From NCBI GenBank assembly GCA_019310385.1, contig JAFDEK010000027.1, positions 1 to 53,325 on the forward strand: a stretch of 53,325 bases of DNA, in the 5' to 3' direction. Positions 33,359 through 42,735 of the stretch are shown piece by piece. The stretch's first letter is position 1. Each line of letters starts with the position of its first letter. Origin of the DNA: Deltaproteobacteria bacterium (GTDB lineage: Bacteria; Myxococcota_A; UBA9160; UBA4427). The position numbers and the translations under genes are program-made. The notes below the pieces were generated by a model. It saw only the letters and a list, made by a program, of their open reading frames with translations. It did no database searches and was not told the origin of the DNA.

Positions 33359-34162
33359 TCACTTCGGCTGGTTGAGCTTCTGGTAGAGCCGCAGGGTCTC
33401 GTCCGAGACGCCGGCCTGCCGCGCCTCTTCCACCAGCGCGGGCATGGCCTTCTGGCGCGCCGCGTAGTGCTCTTCGGTCTCGCGATAGCGCGCTGCCAGG
33501 CCGGGATCGACCTTGTCGGGCGTGCCTGCCGCGTGGAGCGCGCGGGCATACTCGAGGCTGGCCTCCTCGTAGATGTAGCGGGCTTCGAGGAGCTGCTGTC
33601 GCGCACCGCCCAGCCGTTCCAGCCACACCGGACCCACCGAGGGCTTGATCATCTCGCCCTCGGAGAGGGTTCCGTCCGAGATCGTCGAGCGCGTCTGGCC
33701 GCCCGCGATCGCGGCGGGCGGCCCGCTCACCGCGACGCCGCTCTGTTCCATCACCTCTGCGCCGCTGTGCCCGTGGCCCTTGCCCAGCCGCACGAGGTCC
33801 ATGGCGACGATTCCCTTGGTCTTGGGATCGAGACGCTTCTGGTCGTAGCGCCCGCCGACGCGAATGCGCTCGTCCAGCTCGGGAGTGCCGTGCTCGCGGG
33901 TCATGTACTCGGGGATGTAGACGATCATCTCGCCGGTGTCGTCGCGCACGGTGAAGAAGCGACTGCTCCGCTTGCGCTCCACGTCGCCTTCGATGACGAA
34001 GTAGTCACCCCGCTGGACGCCGCGCTCGAGCGCCTTCTCGATGGTCCAGACGCTGCCCGAGAGGTCGTCCTCCCACGCCAACGCGACCCCGCCGCCGAGC
34101 GCCACGCACAGCACCACGAACAGCGCCAGCACGCCCAACAAGAGCCGATTCCCCATCGCCAT
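33359..34162 (-). CDS. Periplasmic OB-fold protein, unknown function
   Basis: This is a 267-residue protein from the ATG at 34162, with GGAGGAGG just upstream. A single N-terminal helix (LLLGVLALFVVLCVALGGGVAL) is followed by an OB-fold-like domain (GDYFVIEGDVERKRSSRFF, VRDDTGEMIVYIPEYM) similar to BOF/CcmE-like folds but without a haem ligand motif. The second half is mostly helical and charged (LGGARQQLLEARYIYEEAS, AARYRETEEHYAARQKAM). I do not recognise a named family. It lies downstream of the AsmA-like gene on the same strand. Confidence 0.65.
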   Translation of the reverse strand: MAMGNRLLLGVLALFVVLCVALGGGVALAWEDDLSGSVWTIEKALERGVQRGDYFVIEGDVERKRSSRFFTVRDDTGEMIVYIPEYMTREHGTPELDERIRVGGRYDQKRLDPKTKGIVAMDLVRLGKGHGHSGAEVMEQSGVAVSGPPAAIAGGQTRSTISDGTLSEGEMIKPSVGPVWLERLGGARQQLLEARYIYEEASLEYARALHAAGTPDKVDPGLAARYRETEEHYAARQKAMPALVEEARQAGVSDETLRLYQKLNQPK

Positions 34163-34182
34163 TGGATCCTCCTCCCCGTGCC

Positions 34183-34220
34183 GCATCTCTGTGAGAGACC
34201 GGCATCTCTGCGAGAGATCG
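34183..34220. repeat. 19-bp tandem repeat x2
   Basis: GCATCTCTGTGAGAGACCG (34183-34201) is followed by GCATCTCTGCGAGAGATCG (34202-34220) with two changes. It lies between the AsmA-like gene's stop (34289) and the OB-fold gene's start on the minus strand. CTCTGTGAGAG/CTCTGCGAGAG are inverted repeats within each unit. Confidence 0.8.
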
Positions 34221-34288
34221 GCATCGGCGACCCGCAGCTTGAGCGGGGAAGGCCCCGGAATCGGTTCTTGTTGGGCGAACGCGGCGCC

Positions 34289-35044
34289 TCAGCGCAGAAT
34301 GCCGCGCAGGAGCTTCTTGGCGGCCTCGCCCTCCTGGCCGCCGAGCTTCTCGTCGATCAAGAGCTCGGCGCCGTAGCGGGCCACGACCTTCCCCACCACC
34401 GCGGTGTAGCGGTTCATCACCGCCTTGCCGATCTGGTCCGGCGACGCGCCCTTGCTCCCGCCCAGGTTGGTCATCTCCAGCGGCGGCAGCTCGAGCTGCT
34501 GGACGTCTCCTCCCATCGCCGCCGTGTCGGCCGCGACCTTCCCCTCTTCGAAGGTGAAGCGGGTGACGGACAGCAGCGGCCCCGCCGGGCCGGCAGCGCC
34601 GCCACCATCGCCGTCACCGCCACCCGAGGAGCCGCCCTGGTAGCGCGCCACGTTGCGCTTGATGGCTTCGATGTTGGAGTCGCCCTTGGCGTCGAGCTCG
34701 AAGTGCACCAGGGGCGCACGGATCACGATCTCGTCCACGACCACGGGCTCTCCGGTGAGCGAGCCCGGGTCGATGTCGAGGGTGATCTCGCCGAGGCTGA
34801 AGGCATCGCTGCTGCTGAAGCCCTTGGGATTGGCGATGCGCAGACCACGGATGGTGCCCCGGCCCGAGGCGAGCTGGATCCTCACCGAGGAGACCCGGAC
34901 CCGGCTCCCCGTGATCTCGCTTCCGTAGCTCTCGATGCCGGACTTCACGAGGGAATCGAGAGAGGTGATCAGGTAGTAGACGCCGCCCCCCACGGCGAGA
35001 AAGAGCGCGACAACGACGATGGCAATGACGGGTCCTAGCTTCAT
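34289..35044 (-). CDS. AsmA/DUF748-like inner-membrane-anchored protein
   Basis: This is a 251-residue protein from the ATG at 35044. It has an N-terminal membrane anchor (VIAIVVVALFLAVGGGVYYLI), followed by a periplasmic AsmA-like beta segment (SGIESYGSEITGSRVRVSSV, GTIRGLRIANPKGF, FSLGEITLDIDPGSL, PLVHFELDAKGDSNI). A Gly/Asp-rich linker separates this from a C-terminal part (RFTFEEGKVAAD, LPPLEMTNLG, YGAELLIDEKLGGQ). Proteins of this type have been linked to lipid transport or envelope assembly. It is shorter than full AsmA and could work with a partner. Confidence 0.7.
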   Translation of the reverse strand: MKLGPVIAIVVVALFLAVGGGVYYLITSLDSLVKSGIESYGSEITGSRVRVSSVRIQLASGRGTIRGLRIANPKGFSSSDAFSLGEITLDIDPGSLTGEPVVVDEIVIRAPLVHFELDAKGDSNIEAIKRNVARYQGGSSGGGDGDGGGAAGPAGPLLSVTRFTFEEGKVAADTAAMGGDVQQLELPPLEMTNLGGSKGASPDQIGKAVMNRYTAVVGKVVARYGAELLIDEKLGGQEGEAAKKLLRGILR

Positions 35045-35193
35045 CTCGATTCTCCATTCTTCGTACGGCGGTTCACCCCAGTTGTAGCGATCCTGGCGCT
35101 CCCGATTCAAGGACCGCCAAGGGCGCTGCCGCGAGGCGCTGGCCGGGGGCGCGGCCATGGGGGATGATGAGGCTCGCCACGCGGGAGGACAAC

Positions 35194-37236
35194 ATGCCGG
35201 AAGAGCAACTTCGCAGGGCGCTGTCCCTCTCGCCCGGGGCGGTTGCGGCCGCAGTCTGCGCCATTGCGCTGGTGGCCTGCTCTCTCTTCCTCTTGGCCGG
35301 CCGGCCGGCCGGCACCGAGCTCGACTATTCCGGCCCCGTCGCGGACTGGCCCGAGTATGGCGGCGACAAGGCGGGGAGCCGCTACTCGCCGCTCGACCAG
35401 ATCACGCCCCAGAACGTCGGCGATCTCGAGGTCGCGTGGACCTACCACACGGGCGACGTGGACGACGGCGCAGAGACGCTGCGCGGCACCGCGTTCCAGA
35501 ATACGCCCATCGTGGTGGGCGACACCCTCTACGTCTGCTCCCCGCGCGACAAGGTGATCGCCCTCGACGCCGAGAGCGGCGCAGAGCGCTGGGTCTACGA
35601 CCCGCACGTCGACACCAACGGAATGTACATCGTCACCTGCCGCGGCGTGTCCCACTGGCGCGACCCGCGGGCGCCAGAGGGCAGCGCGTGCCGCGAGCGC
35701 ATCTTCCTGGGGACCCTCGACGCGCGCCTCATCGCCCTGGACGCCGAGACCGGCCGCCCCTGTTCGGACTTCGGCCGGAGCGGCAGCGTGGATCTCTCCG
35801 CGGGTATCGGCGACCGCCTGCCGGGCGAGTACGGCGTGACCTCGCCGCCGGCCATCATCGGCGATCTCGTGGTGACCGGAACCGTGGTCCTGGACAACAT
35901 CCGCGTCGATGCGCCCGGGGGCGTCGTACGCGCCTACGACGCCCGCAGCGGCGCCCTGCGCTGGGCCTGGGACCCCATCCCGCCCGGTCAGGACTTCATC
36001 GAGAGCAGGGACCCGGCGGGCGCGCCGCTGCTCTACCGCCGCGGCACCGCGAACGCCTGGTCGATCCTCGCAGTGGATCCCGAGCTCGAGCTCGTCTACG
36101 TGCCGACGGGCAACACGGCACCCGACTACTGGGGCGGCGTGCGCGGGGAGCTCGACCACTACTCCAGCTCGGTGGTGGCCCTCGACGCCGGCACGGGCAA
36201 GGTGGTGTGGAGCTTCCAGACGGTGCACCACGACGTATGGGATTACGACGTCCCCGCCCAGCCCGCGCTCTTCGACTTCCCGGGCCCCGCCGGTCCCGTT
36301 CCCGCCCTCGTCCAGGCGACGAAGATGGGGCTCCTCTTCTTCCTGCACCGCGACAGCGGAGAGCCCATCTTCCCGGTCGAAGAGCGCGCCGTGCCCGGAG
36401 GCGGCGCTGAGGGCGAGACTCTCTCTCCCACCCAGCCCTTCCCCCTGCGCCCGCCTCCCCTCCACCCCCACCGCTTCGGCCCGGAGGACGCCTGGGGGCT
36501 CACGCCCTGGGACCGCGGTCGCTGTCGCGAAAAGATCGCGTCCCTGGACTCCGAGGGGATCTTCACGCCCCCGAGTGTGCGGGGCTGGATCCAGTTCCCG
36601 GGCTACTTCGGCGGTACCAACTGGGGGAGCGTGGCCATCGACCCGGGACGCGGGATTCTCGTCACGAACACATCGAGAGTGGCGACCGAGCTGCGCCTGA
36701 TTCCCCGGGCCGAGTACGACGCCACCATGGCGCGGGTCAGCGAAACAGGCGAGCCGCCGCCGGCCTGGGAGCCCCAGCTGGGAACACCCTTCGCCATGAC
36801 ACGCAGCTTCCTGCTCTCACCGTGGGGCTTCCCGTGCAGCCCACCACCCTGGGGCACCCTGGTCGGCGTCGACATCGCGACGGGGACGATCCGTTGGGAG
36901 GTACCTCTGGGCACGACCGAGGACCTCGCGCCGCTGCCCATCGGTATCGGTTACGGCGTCCCCAACCAGGGGGGACCCATCACGACGGCCAGCGGCCTCG
37001 CCTTCATCGCGGCTACCATGGACGATTATCTGCGCGCCTTCGATACGAAGACCGGCGAAGAGCTGTGGAAGGGCCGCCTGCCCGCGGGCGGCCAGGCGAC
37101 GCCGCTGACCTACCGGGTGCGCGGGGATGGGCGACAGTTCGTCGTGATCGCCGCGGGCGGCCACAGCCTCATGGGAACGAGGCTCGGCGATGCCGTGGTA
37201 GCCTTCGCGTTGCCCGTGGAAGAGCAAGAGGAGTGA
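35194..37236 (+). CDS. PQQ-dependent membrane dehydrogenase (glucose/glycerol dehydrogenase-like)
   Basis: This 680-residue quinoprotein starts at 35194, with GGGAGGA five bases upstream; in-frame ATGs at 35164 and 35167 precede it. A single N-terminal helix (GAVAAAVCAIALVACSLFLL) replaces the five-helix anchor of Gcd. The eight-bladed domain begins WPEYGGDKAGSRYSPLDQIT, and later has LGTLDARLIALDAETG, HHDVWDYDVPAQPALFD and TKMGLLFFLHRDSGEP. These blocks match PQQ-dependent membrane dehydrogenases. It lacks a cytochrome domain, so electrons would go to ubiquinone. The substrate is probably a polyol, sugar or alcohol. The next gene encodes a phosphatase-like protein 21 bp downstream. Confidence 0.92.
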   Translation: MPEEQLRRALSLSPGAVAAAVCAIALVACSLFLLAGRPAGTELDYSGPVADWPEYGGDKAGSRYSPLDQITPQNVGDLEVAWTYHTGDVDDGAETLRGTAFQNTPIVVGDTLYVCSPRDKVIALDAESGAERWVYDPHVDTNGMYIVTCRGVSHWRDPRAPEGSACRERIFLGTLDARLIALDAETGRPCSDFGRSGSVDLSAGIGDRLPGEYGVTSPPAIIGDLVVTGTVVLDNIRVDAPGGVVRAYDARSGALRWAWDPIPPGQDFIESRDPAGAPLLYRRGTANAWSILAVDPELELVYVPTGNTAPDYWGGVRGELDHYSSSVVALDAGTGKVVWSFQTVHHDVWDYDVPAQPALFDFPGPAGPVPALVQATKMGLLFFLHRDSGEPIFPVEERAVPGGGAEGETLSPTQPFPLRPPPLHPHRFGPEDAWGLTPWDRGRCREKIASLDSEGIFTPPSVRGWIQFPGYFGGTNWGSVAIDPGRGILVTNTSRVATELRLIPRAEYDATMARVSETGEPPPAWEPQLGTPFAMTRSFLLSPWGFPCSPPPWGTLVGVDIATGTIRWEVPLGTTEDLAPLPIGIGYGVPNQGGPITTASGLAFIAATMDDYLRAFDTKTGEELWKGRLPAGGQATPLTYRVRGDGRQFVVIAAGGHSLMGTRLGDAVVAFALPVEEQEE

Positions 37237-37257
37237 GAGGAATGAGTGGAGTGAGTG

Positions 37258-37824
37258 ATGAGCAGGAATAGCCCCATGCGCCGGCGCGCTCCCATCGCCC
37301 TGGGCCTCGTCCTCTTTGCCGGCCTGTGTCTGGCGCCGGCGGGCAACTACATCGAACCCTCGGACGTTGACACCTCGGTGCGCCTGGGCCAGGCCCCCAA
37401 GGTCTCCCGACTGCGCAACATGTGGCTCGCTGGACAGCCGGCGGCGGCGGACTTCGAGGCGGCGAAGAAGGAGGGCGTTACGACGGTCATCAACCTTCGC
37501 CCGCCCGGAGAGATGCACTGGGACGAGCGGGCGACCGTCGAGGGGCTCGGCATGACCTACTACAACCTGCCCGTCGCAGGCGGCCAGCCCTTTTCGAGAG
37601 CCACCTTCGACATGCTCGACGTGATCGTGGCCAGCAAGTCCGAGGAGCCGATCCTCATCCACTGCTCCTCGTCGAACCGCGTGGGCGCCTGGCTCGCGAC
37701 CCACCTGGTGCGGGAGAAGGGCATGACGATCGAATCCTCGCTGCTGGTCGGCCGCCGGGCGGGCATGACGAAGAAGCCCCTCGAGGCCCGGGTGCGCGAG
37801 TTCCTGCTGAATCCGGCGCCCTAG
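37258..37824 (+). CDS. Secreted DUF442/dual-specificity phosphatase-like protein
   Basis: This 188-residue protein has a signal peptide (ALGLVLFAGLCLAPAG) and a DUF442-type phosphatase-like domain: MWLAGQPAAADFEAAKKEG, TTVINLRPPGE, then HCSSSNRVGAWLA with the P-loop Cys and Arg spaced as C-x4-R, as in the beta-lactamase-hydrolase-like family. It starts at the ATG at 37258, in a leader of repeated GAGTG/GAATGAG units with no clean Shine-Dalgarno. Catalytic activity for this family is not settled, and the location would be periplasmic. It probably shares the transcript of the PQQ dehydrogenase upstream. Confidence 0.8.
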   Translation: MSRNSPMRRRAPIALGLVLFAGLCLAPAGNYIEPSDVDTSVRLGQAPKVSRLRNMWLAGQPAAADFEAAKKEGVTTVINLRPPGEMHWDERATVEGLGMTYYNLPVAGGQPFSRATFDMLDVIVASKSEEPILIHCSSSNRVGAWLATHLVREKGMTIESSLLVGRRAGMTKKPLEARVREFLLNPAP

Positions 37825-37874
37825 AGGATGCTGAGTGGGGTGCCGAGCAGGATGCCGAAGAACCCCTCGCGGCG

Positions 37875-38654
37875 TCAGCTCGCGTCCTGCTTGCGGCCCC
37901 GGTCCTGCACCGCAGCGCGCCCGGCCGCGATGGATTCGGCCGTGATGGCCTTCGCGGACTCGATGCCCGCCCTGGCCTCGTGCTTCATGGCAGCCTCGAA
38001 GGGCATCCCGTAGCCCTCGTCGATGAGGCGCTTGTAGCCCTCGACCATGTGCGCCGGGCACGACGCCATGTCAACCGCCAGGGCGCGGGCAGCGGGCAGC
38101 AGCTGGTCGGGCTCGACCACGCGGTTCACCAGGCCCCAGGCCTCGGCCTGGCGTGCCTCGATGTAGTTCCCCGTGAGCGAGATCTCCTTGGCCCGGGCGA
38201 TGCCGATCAACCGTGACAGTCGCTGGCTCAGCCCCCAGCCGGGCAGGATGCCCACCCGGGCGTGGGTGTCGGCGAACTTCGCCTCGCTCGAGGCGATGAG
38301 CAGGTCGCACCCCAGGGCGAGCTCGAAGCCCCCCGTGATCGCGTGGCCGTTGACGGCGCCGATGACCGGACCCCGGAAGGCCCCGATGGCCTGCATCATG
38401 TCGCCGCGCACGGATTCGGTGCCGACCTCCGGAGCGCCGGAGCCCAACTCCTTGAGATCCAGTCCCGCGCAGAAGGCCCGCCCCGCTCCGGTCACGATCG
38501 CGACCCGGACCTCGTCGTCGTCCTGCAGCTCCTGAAAGGCCAGCGTGATGGCGTTGCGCAGCGCGGCGGAGAGCGCGTTCATCGACTTGGGGCGATTGAG
38601 GGTGAGGGTCGCGATCCCCTCGGATTTCTCGACGAGCAGTACGCTCTCGGACAT
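37875..38654 (-). CDS. Enoyl-CoA hydratase/isomerase (crotonase family)
   Basis: This 259-residue crotonase-family protein has NRPKSMNALSAAL, the oxyanion loop GRAFCAGLDLKEL and GHAITGGFELALGCDLLIAS with the first catalytic Glu (Glu111). The second catalytic position reads FADTHARVGILPGWG, with His131 where rat hydratase has Glu144, a pattern common in EchA paralogues of mycobacteria. So it may be an isomerase, a hydrolase or another crotonase-fold enzyme, not a simple hydratase. GGGAGC precedes the ATG. It converges on the phosphatase-like gene. Confidence 0.9.
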   Translation of the reverse strand: MSESVLLVEKSEGIATLTLNRPKSMNALSAALRNAITLAFQELQDDDEVRVAIVTGAGRAFCAGLDLKELGSGAPEVGTESVRGDMMQAIGAFRGPVIGAVNGHAITGGFELALGCDLLIASSEAKFADTHARVGILPGWGLSQRLSRLIGIARAKEISLTGNYIEARQAEAWGLVNRVVEPDQLLPAARALAVDMASCPAHMVEGYKRLIDEGYGMPFEAAMKHEARAGIESAKAITAESIAAGRAAVQDRGRKQDAS

Positions 38655-38736
38655 GGCTCTCGGGCTCCCTTGGATAGGCTGAAGAGGCCCAGCTTATCCG
38701 ATCATGGGCCCGAGGGACTGCTGACCCGCGGGGGCA

Positions 38737-39888
38737 TCAAGGCTTCGGGGGCGCCTCGACCCGTTGCTTCGGCGGCTTGCCGATGAAGCGCTCGACGATC
38801 TCGAAGATCACGACGTCGGGGCGCTCGCGCTCGACGAGCTGGGGGTCCATGCTGCGCTCCCAGACATAGAGGATCCGCTCGAAGCTCTCGGAGAGATAGG
38901 GGATGAGGGCGTTCGCGAAGGAATCGCGAATCATCAGCGCGCGCGGGAGCGACGGATCCCGCGTCCCCATGTCCAGGGGAAGCTGCTTGCGGGTCCGCTC
39001 CGCGTAGACGGCCCGCTGCTCCGGCTCGATCGCGGCCCTCGGCCGCAGTGGGTGCAGGAAGAGGTAACGCTCACCCAGCACCTCATCGAGGCCCACCATC
39101 CGAGCCAGCCCCATGCCGGGGCCGTCGAGCTCCTCGTAACGAACTGGGATCGGGGCGCCTGGCGCCAGATGCGGAAGCGGCTCGGCCAGCGCAGCCAGGA
39201 TCTCGCGATAGGCCGCGTAGGCGCCCACGTCGTTCCAATGGGTGTCGGTCTTGTGATAGATGCGTGCCTGCCCCTTGGCCGCCTCGAGTACAGCGCGCAG
39301 ATCCAGAACGGGTAGATCGCTCGTGTCGGCCAGGAAGCGGGTCAGCTGGGAGAGCTGGGATTCGTCGGAAACCCGGGGCAGCGAGTCCGGCATGAACTCG
39401 GGGTAGATGGTGTGCTTGTTGGGGACGAAGACCACCAGGAAGGCAATGTCCCGCTCGGCGAGCCAATCGCGCCATTCGAGCAGCACCTGCCTCCAGCGCT
39501 GAAGCTCGGGCCGGGTGAAGCGCGCGATGCCACGGTACTGGGCGATCGGTGCGTCGTCAGCGAGAAAGAGCCAGCCCTCCTTGCCGACGACGAGGCGATC
39601 GCTCGGCGAAGCACCCAGCCAGCGGATTTCGAGGTATCCGTAGCTGCGGATCAGGATGTCGCGCAGGCCCATGTGGTCGTCGTAGTAGGCCTCCATCGCC
39701 GCGGGAAGCGCCTGCCAGTCCCCCGGCTCTGCGCCCAGGCGCGGCAGCGGCGCCAGCTCGCGCTTCTCGCTCTCGGAGATCTCCGCATCGCGCCCGGCCA
39801 GGCTACCGATCAGGGGAAGCCACAGCAGGATGAAGAAGGCCGCGACCGTCCAGACGTCGACCCGGCTCATGAAGGTGAGGCGTGACAT
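38737..39888 (-). CDS. AlgJ/AlgX-like SGNH-type O-acetyltransferase accessory protein
   Basis: This 383-residue protein has an N-terminal membrane anchor (VWTVAAFFILLWLPLIGSL) and the AlgX/AlgJ domain: YYDDHMGLRDILIRSYG, VVGKEGWLFLADD, IAFLVVFVPNKHTIYPEFMP, DTHWNDVGAYAAYREI and RDSFANALIPYLSE with catalytic Asp-x-His and Ser. It is encoded 12 bp downstream of the MBOAT gene, in the same direction, as AlgI and AlgJ usually are. Together they would pass acetyl groups across the membrane and onto an exopolysaccharide. The polymer is unknown; no other alginate genes are present. Confidence 0.9.
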   Translation of the reverse strand: MSRLTFMSRVDVWTVAAFFILLWLPLIGSLAGRDAEISESEKRELAPLPRLGAEPGDWQALPAAMEAYYDDHMGLRDILIRSYGYLEIRWLGASPSDRLVVGKEGWLFLADDAPIAQYRGIARFTRPELQRWRQVLLEWRDWLAERDIAFLVVFVPNKHTIYPEFMPDSLPRVSDESQLSQLTRFLADTSDLPVLDLRAVLEAAKGQARIYHKTDTHWNDVGAYAAYREILAALAEPLPHLAPGAPIPVRYEELDGPGMGLARMVGLDEVLGERYLFLHPLRPRAAIEPEQRAVYAERTRKQLPLDMGTRDPSLPRALMIRDSFANALIPYLSESFERILYVWERSMDPQLVERERPDVVIFEIVERFIGKPPKQRVEAPPKP

Positions 39889-39900
39889 CTCCGCGCCTCC

Positions 39901-41340
39901 TCAGAAGCGGAAGTAGATGAAGGGGTTATGGGTGCCTGCAGCCAGCGACATCGCAGAGCCCAGCAGCACCCCATTCAAGAACGCAAAGCGGCCCCAGCCA
40001 TAGCCGAGCTCGAGCGCACGCGACCACTCCCCGCGCCCTGCGAGCCGCCGCTTCAGATGGGCGATCCACGGCGTGGCGCCGAGAAGCCCCAGCAGCAGAA
40101 CGAGCACCAGCTCCCTGTCGAGATAGAGCGCGAGGGGATGCGCTGCTCCCGCCGCGGAGCCCATTCCCAACATGGCGCGCAGATACGAGAGCGCCGCGGG
40201 CATGCTCTCTGCCCGAAAGAACACCCAGGCGCCGAGCACCACGAGCCAGAGATAGATGCGGCCCAGCAGTGCAGGGGCTCGGGCGAGGAGCCGCTCGCCA
40301 CCGGCCCGCTCGAACACCATGCAGCCGCCGTGGATCATCCCCCAGACGACGAAGTTCCAGGAGGCGCCGTGCCAGAGGCCGCAGAGCAGGAACACGGTCA
40401 CCAGGTTCCTGTAGGTGCGCAGAGGGGTGCCCCTTCCCCCGCCCATGGGGATGTAGAGGTAGTCACGAAAGAAGGTCGCGAGGGAGATGTGCCAGCGCCG
40501 CCAGAACTCACGCACGGAGCTGGCCACGTAGGGGTGCCGAAAATTCTCGGGGAAACGAAAACCGAAGATGCGGCCGAGGCCGATGGCCATGTCGGAGTAA
40601 CCCGAGAAGTCGAAGTAGATCTGCAGCGCATAGCAGAGCACACCCAGCCAGGCCACGGGCGTCTGTAGCTGCGCAGGGCCGAGGGCGAATATCGAGTCGG
40701 CGGGCAGCGCGAGGGTGTTGGCGATGAGCACCTTCTTGCCGAGGCCGATGATGAAGCGGCGCACCCCCCAGGCCACGTCGTCGAGGCGCGAGACCCGCTC
40801 TCGCAGCTGATCCGCAACTTCGCGATAGCGCACGATGGGCCCGGCGATGAGCTGGGGAAATAGGGCGATGTAGAGCGCCACCTGCAGGGGGTTGCGCTGC
40901 ACCGGTGCGTCCCGCCGGTAGACGTCCACCACGTAGGTGATGCTCTGGAAGACGAAGAAGGACACGCCGATGGGGAGATGGATCGGTGCCAGCTCGATGG
41001 GCGCGAAGCCCAGCGACCGGGTGAGGGGATCCAGGTTCTCGACCAGGAAATTCGCGTACTTGAATACGCCGAGGACAGCGAGGTTGAGCGCCACCGCCGC
41101 GGCCAGGGCGAGGCGCGCGCCGGCCGCACCCCGGGCCCCTTCGATCCACAGACCGAAGAGATGGTTGATCGCGATGGTGAAGAGGAGCACCGCGACGTAG
41201 ACCGTCTCCCCCCACGCGTAGAAGACGAGGCTCGCAATCAGGAGCAGGAGGTTGCGGGCGCGGGTGTCCCGCAGCAGGAAGTAGGCGGTCAGGACCAGCG
41301 GAAGAAAGGCGAAGAGGAAGACCGTCGAGCTGAACAGCAT
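39901..41340 (-). CDS. MBOAT-family membrane O-acyltransferase (AlgI-like)
   Basis: This is a 479-residue polytopic protein from the ATG at 41340, with GGAGG and GGAGC upstream. It opens with LFSSTVFLFAFLPLVLTAYF and shows YFDFSGYSDMAIGLGRIFGF, FPENFRHPYVASSVREFWRRWH, RDYLYIPMGGGRGT and LLCGLWHGASWNFVVWGMIHG with the conserved His. It is the acetyl-moving partner of the AlgJ-like protein encoded just downstream. The length matches AlgI. In this lineage such pairs also serve polymers other than alginate. The upstream gap to the BamA-like gene has no other gene. Confidence 0.93.
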   Translation of the reverse strand: MLFSSTVFLFAFLPLVLTAYFLLRDTRARNLLLLIASLVFYAWGETVYVAVLLFTIAINHLFGLWIEGARGAAGARLALAAAVALNLAVLGVFKYANFLVENLDPLTRSLGFAPIELAPIHLPIGVSFFVFQSITYVVDVYRRDAPVQRNPLQVALYIALFPQLIAGPIVRYREVADQLRERVSRLDDVAWGVRRFIIGLGKKVLIANTLALPADSIFALGPAQLQTPVAWLGVLCYALQIYFDFSGYSDMAIGLGRIFGFRFPENFRHPYVASSVREFWRRWHISLATFFRDYLYIPMGGGRGTPLRTYRNLVTVFLLCGLWHGASWNFVVWGMIHGGCMVFERAGGERLLARAPALLGRIYLWLVVLGAWVFFRAESMPAALSYLRAMLGMGSAAGAAHPLALYLDRELVLVLLLGLLGATPWIAHLKRRLAGRGEWSRALELGYGWGRFAFLNGVLLGSAMSLAAGTHNPFIYFRF

Positions 41341-41520
41341 GCTCCGCTGATCCCTCCGGCCGCGGCGATTCGGCTCTAGCGATTCGGCCCCGGCGATCCG
41401 GTCCCGGCGAAGTGCTCGTTGGCAGTTCGCGTTGCCAGAGCCCCCTTTTACCACACGGCGCCGGGCGCTGGCAATCGAATCGGCCGCGCTAGACTGCGGC
41501 AGCGCCCATAGGAGCCCACC

Positions 41521-42684
41521 GTGAACCAAGCCGATCTCTGTCGCCACGACCGCCCGCGTCGCCGCCGCCCCGGGCGCCGCCTGGGCAGGGCCATCTCACT
41601 CTGCCTGGCCCTGCTCCTGCTGCCCGCTCCGTGCCTGGCCAGCTCCTTCTTCGACGGCTTCAAGGACCCGACCGACGGACAGTTCGACACCAGCGACTGG
41701 CTGCTGAGCAAGCGGGGTTTCCTGCCGGTCCCAATCATCATTACCGAGCCGGCCATCGGCTACGGCGGCGGACTCGCGCTGCTCTTCTTCCACAAGAGCA
41801 AGCACGACAAGGAGAAGGAGGAGAGCGACGAGCTCCTCGGCATGCCGCCCAGCGTCTCGGCCGTCTTCGGCGCGGGCACCGAGAACGGCACCTGGATGGC
41901 GGGCGGCGGCCACTTCGGCTCGTGGAAGGAGGACCGGATCCGCTACACGGGCGGCGCCGGCTACGCGTCCATGAACCTGACCTTCTACGCCGCCGACGTC
42001 CCGATCGACTTCAACATCGAGGGTGCCCTCGTCAGCGCGAAGTTCGAGTTCCGCATCCCGGACACCGACCTTTTTCTGGGTGTCAGCTACGACTTCACGA
42101 ACATCGACGCCACCCGGAAGCCCGGGCCCGACTTCCTACCCGACACCTTCGATGACTCCATCGGCGGCCTGGGCCTGTCCGCCCACTGGGACAGCCGGGA
42201 CACCATCTTCACCACTAGCAAGGGGCAAGACCTCACCCTGAGCGCCGTCTTCAATGCACCGGCCTTCGGCGGCAGTACCATGTGGCAGAATCTCGGGTGG
42301 ACGCTCCACTCCTACCATCCGGTTCACGAGCGCGTCGTGGTGAGCCTGCGCCTCGATGGAAACTCGACCTGGGGCGAAGTGCCCTTCTACGCCCGCCCCT
42401 TCGTGGAGCTGCGCGGGATTCCGGCCTTGCGCTACCAGGGCGACGCCGCCGGCGAGGGAGAGATCGACCTTCGCGTTCGGGTCTGGAAGCGCTGGAGCCT
42501 GGTCGGCTTCTTCGGTGCGGGCTGGACGACCAACTCGCTCTCGGGCGACAACGGCCCCTTCCCGGCCGGAGGCGGCGGCTTCCGCTACCTGCTCGCCCGC
42601 AAGCTCGGCATGCAGGTGGGCGTGGACGTCGCGCGCGGACCGGAGGATACGGCCTTCTACATCCAGGTGGGCAGCGCGTGGTAG
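41521..42684 (+). CDS. BamA/Omp85-like outer-membrane barrel without POTRA domains
   Basis: This 387-residue protein starts at a GTG and has an Arg-rich N-region followed by a signal peptide (LGRAISLCLALLLLPAPCLA). The remaining sequence is a surface-antigen (D15)-like barrel with VPIIITEPAIGYGGGLALLFF, GYASMNLTFYAADVPIDFNIEG, LGLSAHWDSRDTIF and the final GGGFRYLLARKLGMQVGVDV plus VQVGSAW-like end. There are no POTRA repeats, so it resembles patatin-free 'BamA/TamA family' barrels. Its role could be assembly or secretion of a partner protein. It diverges from the MBOAT gene, with 180 bp between starts. Confidence 0.85.
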   Translation: MNQADLCRHDRPRRRRPGRRLGRAISLCLALLLLPAPCLASSFFDGFKDPTDGQFDTSDWLLSKRGFLPVPIIITEPAIGYGGGLALLFFHKSKHDKEKEESDELLGMPPSVSAVFGAGTENGTWMAGGGHFGSWKEDRIRYTGGAGYASMNLTFYAADVPIDFNIEGALVSAKFEFRIPDTDLFLGVSYDFTNIDATRKPGPDFLPDTFDDSIGGLGLSAHWDSRDTIFTTSKGQDLTLSAVFNAPAFGGSTMWQNLGWTLHSYHPVHERVVVSLRLDGNSTWGEVPFYARPFVELRGIPALRYQGDAAGEGEIDLRVRVWKRWSLVGFFGAGWTTNSLSGDNGPFPAGGGGFRYLLARKLGMQVGVDVARGPEDTAFYIQVGSAW

Positions 42685-42735
42685 TCGGCTGCGGGGGCCG
42701 ATGAGGCGCCCGCGGCCGCGAGTTCGAGGTGGAAG

